Notes under the pieces: generated by a model
Seen by the model: only the letters and a program-made list of their open reading frames with translations
Databases searched by the model: none
Told to the model about the DNA's origin: nothing
Assembly (NCBI GenBank): GCA_015062805.1
Contig: SUTQ01000001.1
Location: 62,001 to 126,000 of the forward strand
DNA length: 64,000 bases
Direction: 5' to 3'
DNA from: Methanosphaera stadtmanae
GTDB taxonomy: Archaea > Methanobacteriota > Methanobacteria > Methanobacteriales > Methanobacteriaceae
Position numbers and translations under genes: made by a program
Part shown: positions 18,132 to 28,319 of the stretch, one piece after another
How the letters are laid out: the number at the start of each line of letters is the position of its first letter
Position numbering within the stretch: position 1 is the first letter of the stretch

Positions 18132-18609
18132 ATTTATTCTTCCATATTTTTTAGGAGTATATTATTACTATGATTTTTGATTGTTAAATACTTGAATCAC
18201 TAAAAATTTAATTAAAGTTATATAAAATATGTGCATAATTGTCATAAAATGAAAATGTTTAAAAATTTTTTTTGAATAAACATTATTTTTTACTATTGAT
18301 AAATTTTATAAAAAAAAGCAAGTTTATATATTTTGTACTACATAGAAATATAATAATATAAAGTTAATTATTTTATAAATAAAATAATGTTCTAAAGATT
18401 AAGAAAATTATTAATCATATAAGCTATTATTGATTGATATGTTGGTTATTAGTTAATCTACTAATTAACAATGAATATTAAAAAGAATCATTACTCAATA
18501 ATAACTTATTGTTAATTAGGTTTGAAATAAACCGGTAATGAACATATTATATTAAATTTAATAATAATTAAATAATAAAAACTGTTATTAACTATAGTGA
18601 GGGTGTTAA
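18132..18609. promoter_or_regulatory. 478-base divergent promoter region between comA and ftsZ, with a 12-bp inverted repeat
   Basis: No gene fits here. The comA promoter must lie at the left end, and an A/T-rich ftsZ promoter with a long leader occupies the rest. CTAATTAACAAT (18461-18472) and ATTGTTAATTAG (18508-18519) are a perfect 12-base inverted repeat with a 35-base spacer, about 90-150 bases upstream of the ftsZ start. It could fold in the leader RNA or be a pair of protein sites. Confidence 0.55.
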
Positions 18610-19764
18610 GTGAAATCTCTAATAAACGATAGCTTAAAAGATTCAAAAGCTAATGAGCCAGAAGTACCAGATCTTTCTACTGCTAGTTTAGATGATATAA
18701 ACAGTGAATTAGTGGATCTTATAAATCAAAGTAGGACAAAAATTTATGTAATCGGTGCTGGTGGTGCAGGAAACAACACTATTTCAAGATTAGGTGAAAT
18801 CGGAATTGAAGGAGCAGAAACAATATCCATTAACACAGATGCACAAGATTTATTCTTCTGTAAATCCAATGATAAAATTTTAATTGGAAAAGAAACTTGT
18901 AAAGGATTAGGTGCCGGTGGAGTTCCAGAAGTTGGAGAAGCTAGTGCTGAAGAAAGTGAAGAGCAAATTAAAAGAAAAATTGAAGGAGCAGATATGGTAT
19001 TTGTCACCTGTGGGCTCGGTGGAGGAACAGGTACGGGATCTGCACCAGTTGTAAGTAGAATTGCACAAAAAGCAGGAGCATTAACTATCGCTGTTGTAAC
19101 AATGCCATTTAGTGCAGAAGGAATTAAAAGAAGAGAAAATGCTGAAAAAGGTCTTGAAAAATTACAAGAAGCAGCAGACACAGTACTTGTTATACCTAAC
19201 GACAAATTATTGGAAGTTGCACCAAGTTTACCTATTAACAAAGCATTCATGGTATCTGATGAATTACTCGGAAGAGCAGTAAAAGGAATTACAGAATTAA
19301 TTACAAAACCTGGATTAATTAGTTTAGACTTTGCAGATATTAAGAGTGTAATGGAAAACAGTGGAATGGCAATGATTGGTATGGGTGAATCCGATACTGG
19401 TGATCGTGCAATTGAATCTGTAAATGAAGCATTAAACAGCCCATTATTAGATTTGGATATTTCTACTGCAAAAAGTGCGCTTGTTAACATATCAGGTAGC
19501 AGTGACTTAACATTAAATGAAGCTGAAAAAATCGTACAAATTGTTGCAGATGAACTTGATCCAGATGCAAACATTATTTGGGGTACACAAATCCAAGATG
19601 ATCTTGCAAGTACAGTCAGAACAACTATTGTTGTTGCTGGAGTAACTTCACCAAATATGCTTGGATCTGATGATTCATATAAATCAGAACGTAGAGGAGC
19701 AGAAGAAACAAGTGGATCCTCCCCTGAAACTGATTTAGAAGGATTTATAGATGATGTATTCTAA
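18610..19764 (+). CDS. ftsZ: Cell division protein FtsZ
   Basis: FtsZ is the tubulin-like GTPase that forms the division ring. The 384-residue product has a 45-residue acidic N-terminal extension typical of euryarchaeal FtsZ, GAGGAGNN (about residues 50-57), the tubulin signature [10 protein letters not shown], and the T7 loop [11 protein letters not shown] that triggers GTP hydrolysis in the adjoining subunit. A short acidic tail ends [10 protein letters not shown]. The start codon is GTG with GAGGGTG five bases before it. It is followed by secE-nusG and the ribosomal stalk genes, the usual methanogen order, although a 190-base AT-rich gap suggests a new promoter before secE. Confidence 0.97.
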   Translation: MKSLINDSLKDSKANEPEVPDLSTASLDDINSELVDLINQSRTKIYVIGAGGAGNNTISRLGEIGIEGAETISINTDAQDLFFCKSNDKILIGKETCKGLGAGGVPEVGEASAEESEEQIKRKIEGADMVFVTCGLGGGTGTGSAPVVSRIAQKAGALTIAVVTMPFSAEGIKRRENAEKGLEKLQEAADTVLVIPNDKLLEVAPSLPINKAFMVSDELLGRAVKGITELITKPGLISLDFADIKSVMENSGMAMIGMGESDTGDRAIESVNEALNSPLLDLDISTAKSALVNISGSSDLTLNEAEKIVQIVADELDPDANIIWGTQIQDDLASTVRTTIVVAGVTSPNMLGSDDSYKSERRGAEETSGSSPETDLEGFIDDVF

Positions 19765-19954
19765 TTGTATCAACATTTAGAATTTCACTAATTTCTTTTT
19801 TTTAAAGTATTTTTTTTTAATCATTTTAAAATTAATTTTAATTTTTACATATTATAAAACCAAAGCTTTATTAATATTAAAATAAATATATATATTTGAA
19901 CCCTATCTTAGGTTTTAAATTTTCTCATTTTGAATTTTTAATGCAGGTAATAAT

Positions 19955-20140
19955 ATGAATATAAACAAAGAATCAATTTATGGTTTTTTAAAACAATGTG
20001 AAAGAGTTTTAAGAGTCGCAAAAAAACCAGATACTGAAGAATACAAAACTGTGGCTAAAGTTACAGGTGTTGGAATTCTTATCATTGGTGTAATTGGATT
20101 CATAATTGCTTTATTATCACAAGTATTATTTTACTCTTAG
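19955..20140 (+). CDS. secE: Protein translocase subunit SecE (Sec61 gamma)
   Basis: The 61-residue protein has the archaeal SecE plan: an amphipathic cytoplasmic helix (SIYGFLKQCERVLRVAKKPDTEEY) containing the conserved KP, followed by one transmembrane helix (about residues 36-58, VTGVGILIIGVIGFIIALLSQV). It clamps SecY in the translocon. TGCAGGTAAT before the ATG supplies a GGT ribosome site. Position between ftsZ and nusG agrees with the conserved archaeal order. Confidence 0.93.
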   Translation: MNINKESIYGFLKQCERVLRVAKKPDTEEYKTVAKVTGVGILIIGVIGFIIALLSQVLFYS

Positions 20141-20250
20141 ATCTAAAGTTTATCAAACCATTTACAATCAATCAAAATCAGAAAATATTATTAATTAATA
20201 TTTGTAAAATAATATGAATTAATCTTAAATCAATTATAAAAAGTGAAAAT

Positions 20251-20694
20251 ATGTTTTATGCAATGAGAGCAGCTATGGGACAAGAAAAAAATGTGGCAAG
20301 TTTATTAGCACAAAGTGTTAAGCATGAAGATCTTGGGATAAAAGCTATTTTATCTCCTGAAGAAATGCAAGGTTACATTTTTGTCGAGTCCGAACAAGCA
20401 TTAGATATGAGGCATCCTGCACTCAAAGTTCCTAATTTGAGGGGTTTAGTCGAAGGTGACATGGCTTTTGAAGAACTTAAGAAATTCTTGAATCCAGAAC
20501 CAGCAATGTCTAACATTGTCAAAGGTAGTATTGTTGTATTAACAAGCGGACCATTCAAGGATGAAAAAGCTAAAGTAGTCAGAATTGATGAAACAAAAGA
20601 GGATGTTGTGCTTGAATTAATAGAAGCAGCAGTTCCTATTCCTGTTACCGTGAAGGGTGACCAAATCAGATTAATACAAAAGGAGGCTGAATAG
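20251..20694 (+). CDS. spt5: Transcription elongation factor Spt5/NusG
   Basis: The 147-residue protein has the NGN domain ([20 protein letters not shown]...GYIFVESEQ, residues 2-85) and a KOW domain ([26 protein letters not shown], residues about 88-120). It clamps RNA polymerase over the cleft and, with Spt4, raises processivity. The start is MFYAMR, with only a modest GTGAAAAT before it. The stop overlaps the GTG of rpl11 by one base, and AGGAGG near its 3' end serves rpl11, so the two are coupled. Confidence 0.95.
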   Translation: MFYAMRAAMGQEKNVASLLAQSVKHEDLGIKAILSPEEMQGYIFVESEQALDMRHPALKVPNLRGLVEGDMAFEELKKFLNPEPAMSNIVKGSIVVLTSGPFKDEKAKVVRIDETKEDVVLELIEAAVPIPVTVKGDQIRLIQKEAE

Positions 20695-21179
20695 TGGCTA
20701 GTCAAACTATTGAAATCCTAGTGGAAGGTGGAAAAGCCACACCAGGACCACCATTAGGTCCAGCTATAGGTCCATTAGGTATTAATATGATGCAAGTTGT
20801 TGAAGAAATCAACAAAAAAACTGCTGATTTCAGCGGAATGAAAGTACCAGTAAAAATCACAGCAGATATGGATACAAAAGACTTTGAAATATCTGTAGGT
20901 ACACCACCAACTACTGCATTAGTTCTTGAAGAACTTGGTATTGGTAGTGGTTCTCACGAACCAGGTACAGAAGTTGCAGCTGATTTCACAGTTGAACAAG
21001 CATTTAAAGTTGCAAGAATGAAATTCGATGACTTACTTGCAAACGATTACAAACATGCAACCAAAGAAGTAATCGGTACATGTGTAAGTATGGGAATTAA
21101 TGTTGAAGGCAAAGATGGCCGTGACACCCAAAAAGACATCGATAATGGAGATTATGACTCAGTATTTGATAATTACTAA
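20694..21179 (+). CDS. rpl11: 50S ribosomal protein L11
   Basis: This 161-residue stalk-base protein shows the L11 hallmarks: an N-terminal [24 protein letters not shown] (residues 17-40, proline/glycine-rich) and a C-terminal rRNA-binding domain with the conserved [15 protein letters not shown]. The start codon is GTG, overlapping the nusG stop by one base, with AGGAGG eight bases upstream. About 150 bases separate it from rpl1, enough for a second promoter. Confidence 0.97.
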   Translation: MASQTIEILVEGGKATPGPPLGPAIGPLGINMMQVVEEINKKTADFSGMKVPVKITADMDTKDFEISVGTPPTTALVLEELGIGSGSHEPGTEVAADFTVEQAFKVARMKFDDLLANDYKHATKEVIGTCVSMGINVEGKDGRDTQKDIDNGDYDSVFDNY

Positions 21180-21331
21180 TCATATTCTATTTTGTGACGT
21201 ATTAATTATTTAATGATATTAATCAATTACGATTAGGCTTTAAATATAAAAATTTTATACAATGTACAATTTACATTAATTATTACACGTTGAACTATGA
21301 TTATTTAATCTAGTTCTTTGGAGGAAATTGA

Positions 21332-21970
21332 ATGACACAAGTTATTGAAGAAGCAGTGAAGAAGGTTTTAGAAGAATCAAAACCGAGAAACTTCACACAG
21401 TCTATTGATGTGGTCATAACCATCAACGATTTAGACGTAAACAAACCAGAAAACCGTTTAGATGAAGAAGTGCTTCTCCCTAATGGACGTGGAAAAGATG
21501 TTAAAATTGCATTTATTGCTGAAGGTGAATTAGCATACCAAGCTGAAAAAGCAGGTGCAGATTTAGTAATAGACAAAGAACAATTAGAAGCTTATGGTAA
21601 AAACAGAGCAGAAGCTAAAAAAGTTGCAAATTCTTTTGATTTCTTTGTAGCTCAATCTGACTTAATGCCAACAGTAGGTAGATTCTTAGGGCCTGTTTTA
21701 GGACCAAGGAAAAAAATGCCTAAACCAATTCCAGCAAGTGCAAATCCAGAAGTAATATTAGGAAGATTAAGAAGCACAGTTAAAGTAAGAGTGAAAGACC
21801 AACCTATTATACAATCTATTGTAGGATCCGAAGATATGACTGAAGCACAAATTGCTGAAAATGTGGATGCTGTATTAGATGTCCTTGACAGAAACCTTGA
21901 AAAAGGTCAAAAACAAATCAAGGCTTTGTATATTAAAACAACAATGGGACCTGTAACGAGGGTGATCTAA
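21332..21970 (+). CDS. rpl1: 50S ribosomal protein L1
   Basis: The 212-residue protein contains [17 protein letters not shown] near the start, the [24 protein letters not shown] segment (about 110-133) and the C-terminal [15 protein letters not shown]. It binds 23S rRNA at the L1 stalk. In Methanococcus L1 represses its own L1-L10-L12 mRNA; the same gene order here makes that likely, but I did not identify the binding site. GGAGG sits eight bases before the ATG. The rplP0 ATG follows the stop after one base. Confidence 0.97.
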   Translation: MTQVIEEAVKKVLEESKPRNFTQSIDVVITINDLDVNKPENRLDEEVLLPNGRGKDVKIAFIAEGELAYQAEKAGADLVIDKEQLEAYGKNRAEAKKVANSFDFFVAQSDLMPTVGRFLGPVLGPRKKMPKPIPASANPEVILGRLRSTVKVRVKDQPIIQSIVGSEDMTEAQIAENVDAVLDVLDRNLEKGQKQIKALYIKTTMGPVTRVI

Positions 21971-21971
21971 A

Positions 21972-22967
21972 ATGCCACATGTTGCAGATTGGAAAAAAGA
22001 AAAAGTAGCTGAACTTGAAGAGTTAACCAACAATAATGAAATCATAGGAATTGTTAACTTAGCTGATATCCCAGCACCTCAATTACAAACTATGAGAAAA
22101 ACTTTAGGTGACAAAGCAATACTCAAAATGTCACGTAAAAATTTCATTAAAATTGCTTTAGCAAACTCCAACAAAGAAGTTGAAGGTTTAGCAGACTACC
22201 TTGAAGGTCAACCAGCAATGGTCTTCACTGAAATGAATCCTTTCAAACTATTTAAAATCTTAGAAGATAGTAAAACGGAAGCTCCTGCAAAAGCAGGTTC
22301 TATTGCTCCAGCTGATATTGTAGTTCCAGCAGGAGATACATCTTTCCCACCAGGACCTATCCTTGGTGAATTACAACAAGCAGGAATTCCTGCAAAAATT
22401 GACAAAGGATCAATTGTAGTTCAAGAAGATGCAACTGTTGTAAAAGAAGGAGAACCAGTTCCTAAAAACGTTGCAGATATTCTAACAAAACTTGAAATCT
22501 ACCCAATGGAAGTGGGAATGGACTTACTAGCAGTTTGTGAAGGAGATACAATATATACTGCAGATGTTCTTAAAATTGATGAAGAAGAAACTCTTCAAAC
22601 AATTGCAACTGCATATCAAAATGCAATTAACTTATCAGTTAATGCAGGTATAGCAAACAGTGAATCTGCTCCAATACTCATACAGAAAGCAGCTACTGAA
22701 GCTATGAACTTAGCAATTAATGCTAATATATTAACTTCTGAAACAACTGATAAAATATTATCTAAAGCATATGCTCAAATGTTAGCTGTAGCATCATTAT
22801 TATGTCCTGAGGCATTAGACGATGAATTAAGTGAAAAACTTAACTCAGTCCCTGCAGCAACAGCAGCACCTGTAGATAATACAGAAGAACCTGAAGAAGA
22901 AGAAGTCGAAGAAGAAGAAGACGAAGAAGAAACTGCAGCAGCAGGACTCGGAGCTTTATTCGGATAG
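21972..22967 (+). CDS. rplP0: Ribosomal protein P0 (L10), acidic stalk scaffold
   Basis: The 331-residue archaeal P0 has an rRNA-binding L10 domain (residues 1-105), the inserted domain ([32 protein letters not shown]) and a C-terminal helical spine that docks P1 dimers. It ends in a Glu-rich hinge plus [10 protein letters not shown], the factor-binding tail shared with rpl12. It is translated directly after rpl1 (one-base gap, with GAGGGTGATC as ribosome site). Confidence 0.97.
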   Translation: MPHVADWKKEKVAELEELTNNNEIIGIVNLADIPAPQLQTMRKTLGDKAILKMSRKNFIKIALANSNKEVEGLADYLEGQPAMVFTEMNPFKLFKILEDSKTEAPAKAGSIAPADIVVPAGDTSFPPGPILGELQQAGIPAKIDKGSIVVQEDATVVKEGEPVPKNVADILTKLEIYPMEVGMDLLAVCEGDTIYTADVLKIDEEETLQTIATAYQNAINLSVNAGIANSESAPILIQKAATEAMNLAINANILTSETTDKILSKAYAQMLAVASLLCPEALDDELSEKLNSVPAATAAPVDNTEEPEEEEVEEEEDEEETAAAGLGALFG

Positions 22968-23108
22968 ACTCAAGGTACTAGTAAAAAAACGTAAAATTAC
23001 AAATCTTAATAGCAAATTGGGATTTACTTTATAAAGATTTAAAAGGAAAAATCGATTGTAATTATTTACAATAAAAAAAATATATATTAAATTAAAAGGT
23101 GTATTAAC

Positions 23109-23417
23109 ATGGAATACGTATACGCAGCATTATTATTAAACGCAGCAGAAAAAGAAATTAACGAAGAAAACGTAGCAGCTATCTTAACAGCAGCTGGAAT
23201 CGACGCAGACGATGCAAGAGTAAAAGCTTTAATCGCATCATTAGAAGATGTTGACATTGAAGAAGCAATCGCAACAGCAGCTGTAGCAGCACCAGCAGCA
23301 GGAGCAGCAGCACCTGCAGCAGCAGAAGCAGCAGAAGAAGAACCTGAAGAAGAAGAGGAAGAAGAAGAAGCAGAAGAAGAAGCAGCAGCAGCTGGTTTAG
23401 GTGCTTTATTTGGATAA
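23109..23417 (+). CDS. rpl12: Ribosomal protein P1 (archaeal L12)
   Basis: This 102-residue acidic stalk protein has an N-terminal dimerisation helix pair ([22 protein letters not shown]...), an Ala/Pro hinge, a Glu run and the tail GLGALFG that recruits translation factors and matches the end of P0. AAAAGGTG lies nine bases before the ATG. The 141-base gap after rplP0 includes a TTTATAAAG box at about 23029, so rpl12 may also have its own promoter, which would help supply several copies per ribosome. Confidence 0.97.
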   Translation: MEYVYAALLLNAAEKEINEENVAAILTAAGIDADDARVKALIASLEDVDIEEAIATAAVAAPAAGAAAPAAAEAAEEEPEEEEEEEEAEEEAAAAGLGALFG

Positions 23418-23440
23418 GTAACTTATCCAACCTTTCTTTT
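23412..23440 (+). terminator. Hairpin terminator overlapping the rpl12 stop
   Basis: GGATAAG and CTTATCC form a seven-pair stem with a three-base loop (extendable by one pair), followed by AACCTTTCTTTTTT. The rpl12 TAA at 23415-23417 is in the left arm. This closes the ribosomal stalk operon. Confidence 0.75.
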
Positions 23441-23704
23441 TTATCTTTTTAATATTAAACTCCCAATAAAATATATTCTATACTTTTAATTATCATTTTT
23501 TATAATTTAAATGGATTATATTATGATTTTACTGATATTCTTTAACTATTGCATAATAATTTTATATACAGTTATTTTTTTTATTAATAAAACATTTTAA
23601 TCAGTTAATTGAACTTTTTTTTATCTAAAAACTAATATAAAATTTAAATATCCTTTTCTCACATGTTATATATCATTGTAAAATGTAATTTGGAGGATAA
23701 TGCC

Positions 23705-25312
23705 TTGAAGAAAATAAGATAAGTACTCTATTTACAATTGTACTTGTACTGCTTGTAGGAGTAGCCAGTGCAAGTGAAGTATCCAACGATACCACAGCCA
23801 CTATGGAAACTTCCACAATAACCTCTACCGTACAGCAGATGCAGATGAAGCAGTGCAGAAGGACATAAACACCCCTATAGAAGACATAGAAGAAAAAGAT
23901 ATAATAAACAACACTGAAGGTAATGTGCAGATAAACATTACAGTAATAGACACAATATACAATTCACCAATACCTGACGCCAAAATAGAAATAACCGGAG
24001 TAATCACAGAAAACACCACCAGTGGCGTACTAACCAATAACACAATACCACAAGGCGACTACACGATAAATGTTCGATTCAATGAAACAACAAATTACTA
24101 AGCATCAGAGGCTACTATTGACTTCACTGTTGAAATGGATAAGGATGATTTAATAGATGAATTGGTAGATGAATTGGAGGAGTTATTGGGTCCGAAAGAG
24201 ACTGCAATTACACTCAACCCAATTACTGGTGCAAAGTATAATTCTAATGTTACTAATAGGGGTACATTGATAAGTGAGGGTACCAATGGTTTGATCAAAC
24301 GGTTACTTTAACAGTTGGTGGTAGTGAAGTTAATGTTACTACTGTTGGTGAATTATTTGAATACAATACCACATTTAAGTCAGTCGGTGAACAAACGGTT
24401 CTTGCAGTATTTGCAGGTACAGAGAAATATAAGGCATCCAACGCAACACAGACATTCACAGTTTACAAGAAGGAATCAGAAATCACAATAAATCCTATTG
24501 CTAGTGTAACATGTAATGATAATGTGACGATTAGTGGTATGGTTACTGATATGGAGGGTAATCCTCTTCGTAATGTAAACGTATTTGTATACTTAAATGG
24601 TGAAGAACAACATGTATTGGCAAATGGTCTTGGAAAATTCAGAGCAACATTTACGACTAGTACGATTGGAAAACAAATAGTACAAGTAGTATATAAAGGA
24701 AACAAAAAGTATTTTGATTCAGAGGCCAATACAACATTTACTGTTGCTAGTGTAAAATTAGTAATGTTTAAAGTTAAACCTGTAACATACAGAGATAATT
24801 TCACTATTCAAGGTAAATTAATTGATGCAGAAGGTAATATCATTGTTGGTGCAGAAGTTCAGTTAAATATCAATGGGGAAACTATTACATTAATCACAGA
24901 TAAAAACGGCAGATACACCTACAAAGCAAAAGCTTTAGCAGTAGGTAATTTTACAGTTACAGCTTCCTATATTGATGAAGAAACAGGTGTTGAATTAACA
25001 GCAACAAAAACTTTGGAAGTAACAAAACGTGCAGTAACTCTTATAGTCGACGAAATAAATGATGCAATGCTTGGAGAAGAACTAACTATAACAGGTAAAT
25101 TAACTGATGATAGTGGAACTCCTTATAAAAATTGTAACATATTCGTTAAAGTAAATGGTGAAGAACAACATATTAAAACAGATAACAAAGGTATTTTCAC
25201 TTGTATATACACACCAACAACTGCAGGAACACAAAACGTGGAAGTAAGATACAAGGGAAACTCCAACTATTTGGGAGATAAAGTTACAACAACCTTTGAA
25301 GTAAATGCTTAA
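23705..25312 (+). pseudogene. Decayed Ig-like repeat adhesin (copy B) with intact promoter and signal sequence
   Basis: A TTG start with GGAGG eight bases upstream and a TATA-like region still stands. The signal peptide (STLFTIVLVLLVGVASA) is out of frame because ATAAG is duplicated in tandem at about 23714-23723. A second shift near 23835 moves to the frame reading ADADEAVQKDINTPIED. That frame has a TAA at 24099-24101 and continues through LIDELVDELEELLGPKE. A third shift near 24288 leads to the last frame, open to the end (FDQTVTLTVGG to FEVNA). The last frame holds about four Ig-like modules very similar to copy A. At least four lesions make a working protein unlikely. It was a secreted surface adhesin without a visible anchor. 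Confidence 0.8.
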
Positions 25313-25570
25313 ATGCAGTTAATAAATAAATATTAAAAAATCAACATTTTTTTTCTTTTTTTCCATCTTTTCATTATTTTTTACATTGTTTAATTTCATA
25401 TTTCATTATTTTTTTTCTCAAATTAACTACAAAATTGTAGAGTATTTTTCAATTCATTTTTCAGATTAGTTTTTTATACTATTTTTAACATAAGTTTAAC
25501 TATAATGAATTATTAATTTAATAACTTATCATTAAACATTTAATATAAACATTTATACAGTGAGTAATTT

Positions 25571-28279
25571 ATGACTTTTGAATTAGAAGACTTAGGATTT
25601 AAGAAACAAGTTTGTAGTAAGTGTGGACAAACCTTCTGGTCTATTAAAGAAAGGTCAACATGTGGAGATGCTCCATGTGATGAATATGAATTCATAGGTA
25701 ATCCCGTCACTAACAAACAATTCGATTTAATGGGTATTCAAAAACAATTTAGGGAATTTTTCAAAAACAATAACCATACACCTATAGATAGATATCCAGT
25801 ATTAGCAAAAAGATGGAGAAATGATGTATTTTTAGTAGGGGCATCAATATATGACTTCCAACCTTGGGTAACCAGTGGAATGGTAAGACCTCCTGCAAAT
25901 CCTCTTACAATTGCGCAACCATCAATCAGATTAAATGATGTGGACAATGTAGGAAGATCAGGAAGACACATGACCTGTTTCACAATGGGAGCACACCACG
26001 CTTTCAACTCTGATGATAACCCAATATACTGGAAAGACCAAACATTAAGATATTGTTTTGAATTCTTAGTGAGCATAGGAATTAATCCTGAAGAAATATC
26101 CTACATTGAATCTTGGTGGAAAGGTGGTGGAAATGAAGGACCATCATACGAAATATGTGCACATGGAGTAGAACTAGCAACGTTAGTATTTATTCAATAT
26201 GCTACAACAAAAGACGGTCTTAAAGAAATTCCACTAAGAATTGTGGATACGGGGTATGGATTGGAACGTATTGCATGGGTAAGTCAAGGAACACCAACAG
26301 CATATGATGCTACATTCGGACCAGTAATTGACAAACTCACAGACTTAAGTGGAGTGGAACTTGACACAGAAATATTGTCCGAAAATGCACGTATTGCTGG
26401 AATGATGGATTTAGAAGACATTTCTGACTTAAAACTTTTACGTAAGAAAGTAGCAGAAAAATTATCATTGGATCCAGATTTACTTAAAGAAGCAACAGCT
26501 CCAATGGAAGCAATATATATTGTAGCCGATCATACAAGATGTTTAAGTTTCATGTTGGCAGATGGAATCATACCGTCAAATGTTAAGGAAGGATACCTTG
26601 CAAGATTAGTTCTTAGGAGAACAGTAAAATACATGAATGAACTAGGACTCAAAGAATCCCTATCAGACATAATGAAAATACAATTGGACTTCTTAAGCCA
26701 AACTTATCCTGAAATCAAAAATAATGCAGCACACATTCTAAACATTACAGATTTGGAAGAAGAACGATATCATACAACATTAACCAAAGGTAAAAACTTG
26801 GTCAAACGTTCAATAGACAAACTCAAAAAAGACAATATCAATTCATTCCCTACGGATATGCTTATTAACTTCTACGATTCCAATGGAATACCTCCCGAAA
26901 CAGTAGAAAGTATATGTAAAGACTATGATTTTGATGCAAATATTCCGGATAACTTCTACACTCAAATTGCAGCAGCACATGAAGAAGAAGAGGAAGAAGA
27001 AGTTGCACCATTAGAACTAGATTATCCACAAACATACTTGGCATTCTATGATGACTTACAACAAAGGGAATTCACAGCCAAAGTACTTGGAGTAGAAGAT
27101 TCAAACAAAATTATCCTTGACCAAACAGTATACTATCCTGAAGGTGGGGGTCAACCATCAGATGAAGGTACATTAACAAGAGCTGATGGAAGAGTACTTA
27201 ACATAGAATATGCTGAAAAAGTTGATGGAATAGTATTACACCACGTAGCTAAAGAAGATATGGATAAACTTGATGGAATTATTGGTGAAGAAGTAAATGG
27301 GGCTATTGATGCTTTAAGAAGGGATTTATTGACCAGTAATCATTCTGCAACTCACTTAATCATTGCTTCAGCAAGAAAAGTACTTGGAAAACACATATGG
27401 CAAGCAGGTTCACAAAACGGAATAGAAAAAACAAGAATCGACCTTTCACATTACAAACGTATCACAATTGATGATCTTAAGGAAATTGAAAAACTTGCAA
27501 ACGAATATGTTAAACAAAACCTTCCAGTAAACATACAATGGTATGATAGAACAGATGCTGAAGTAAAATATGGCTTCAAATTATACCAGGGAGGTATAGT
27601 ACCTGGTAAAGACATAAGGGTAGTTGAAATACCAGGAGTAGATGTGGAAGCATGTGCAGGTACACACGTTCAGACTACTGGTGATGTTGGAATCATCAAA
27701 GTACTCAGAACAGAAAGAGTACAAGATGGTGTTGAACGTATAGAATATGCAGTTGCAGATTCTGCAATCAACAAAATCCAAGAAATTGATGATATCTTAA
27801 GAGAAAGTAGTGAAGTGTTTGGGGTTGATGCAGATCAATTACCAAAAACATGTAACAGATTCTTCAATGAATGGAAAGAACAGCAGAAAACAATCAAAGC
27901 ACTTGAAAAACAGTTAGCTGAAGCAAAAATATCCTCATTACAGGATAATGTTGAAGAAATAAACGGTTACAAATTATTAACACAAATAGTGGATGCTGAT
28001 GCAGGACAATTAAGGGGTATTGCAACAAACCTGGTTGAAAAAGATCAAGTAGCAGACATGGCTATAGTAATTAATAATGATGGTAACATTGTAGCATGTG
28101 CAAATGATACTGTTGTTGGTCAAGGTCTAAAAATGGGTGATGCTATAAAAACTATTGGAGAATTCCTTGGTGGTCGTGGTGGTGGAAAACCAAACCTCGC
28201 ACAAGGTGCTGGAATGACCCAACTGGATAAGCAGGATGAAGCATTCCAAGCAATTAAGGACATAATAAACAGTTGGTAA
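25571..28279 (+). CDS. alaS: Alanyl-tRNA synthetase, archaeal type
   Basis: The 902-residue enzyme charges tRNA-Ala. It begins with the archaeal zinc-type leader (CSKCGQTFWSIKERSTCGDAPCDEY), then the class II catalytic core (RPPANPLTIAQPSIRLNDVDNVGRSGRH, residues about 98-135), the tRNA-recognition helices, the editing domain with HSATHL and CAGTHV (zinc/active-site histidines and cysteine), and a C-terminal Gly-rich domain (GGRGGGKPNLAQGAG). Glu-rich and Asp/Glu linkers occur around residue 475. The gene is alone, and a palindromic terminator spans its stop codon. The tRNA-Ala(GGC) gene at 63.3 kb is one of its substrates. Confidence 0.97.
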   Translation: MTFELEDLGFKKQVCSKCGQTFWSIKERSTCGDAPCDEYEFIGNPVTNKQFDLMGIQKQFREFFKNNNHTPIDRYPVLAKRWRNDVFLVGASIYDFQPWVTSGMVRPPANPLTIAQPSIRLNDVDNVGRSGRHMTCFTMGAHHAFNSDDNPIYWKDQTLRYCFEFLVSIGINPEEISYIESWWKGGGNEGPSYEICAHGVELATLVFIQYATTKDGLKEIPLRIVDTGYGLERIAWVSQGTPTAYDATFGPVIDKLTDLSGVELDTEILSENARIAGMMDLEDISDLKLLRKKVAEKLSLDPDLLKEATAPMEAIYIVADHTRCLSFMLADGIIPSNVKEGYLARLVLRRTVKYMNELGLKESLSDIMKIQLDFLSQTYPEIKNNAAHILNITDLEEERYHTTLTKGKNLVKRSIDKLKKDNINSFPTDMLINFYDSNGIPPETVESICKDYDFDANIPDNFYTQIAAAHEEEEEEEVAPLELDYPQTYLAFYDDLQQREFTAKVLGVEDSNKIILDQTVYYPEGGGQPSDEGTLTRADGRVLNIEYAEKVDGIVLHHVAKEDMDKLDGIIGEEVNGAIDALRRDLLTSNHSATHLIIASARKVLGKHIWQAGSQNGIEKTRIDLSHYKRITIDDLKEIEKLANEYVKQNLPVNIQWYDRTDAEVKYGFKLYQGGIVPGKDIRVVEIPGVDVEACAGTHVQTTGDVGIIKVLRTERVQDGVERIEYAVADSAINKIQEIDDILRESSEVFGVDADQLPKTCNRFFNEWKEQQKTIKALEKQLAEAKISSLQDNVEEINGYKLLTQIVDADAGQLRGIATNLVEKDQVADMAIVINNDGNIVACANDTVVGQGLKMGDAIKTIGEFLGGRGGGKPNLAQGAGMTQLDKQDEAFQAIKDIINSW

Positions 28280-28303
28280 TATTACCAATATTACTCTTTT
28301 TTT
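28273..28303 (+). terminator. Palindromic terminator spanning the alaS stop
   Basis: TTGGTAATATTACCAA is a perfect 16-base palindrome that contains the alaS TAA (28277-28279). It is followed by TATTACTCTTTTTTT. A stem of six pairs with a tetraloop is possible. Confidence 0.7.
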
Positions 28304-28319
28304 ACTCTTTTTAGATAAA

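Noticed and set aside
18744-19574. Long open frame of 276 codons antisense to ftsZ
   Set aside because: It is Ser/Pro-rich with no recognisable motif or ribosome site and mirrors a highly conserved gene. It arises from the codon use of ftsZ.
21180-21420. L1 autoregulatory binding site near the start of rpl1
   Set aside because: Autoregulation is likely from the gene order, but I could not identify an L1-type RNA structure with confidence by eye.
23179-23430. Leucine-rich frame opposite rpl12
   Set aside because: Poly-leucine comes from reading the Ala/Glu codon runs of rpl12 on the other strand. No start signal is present.
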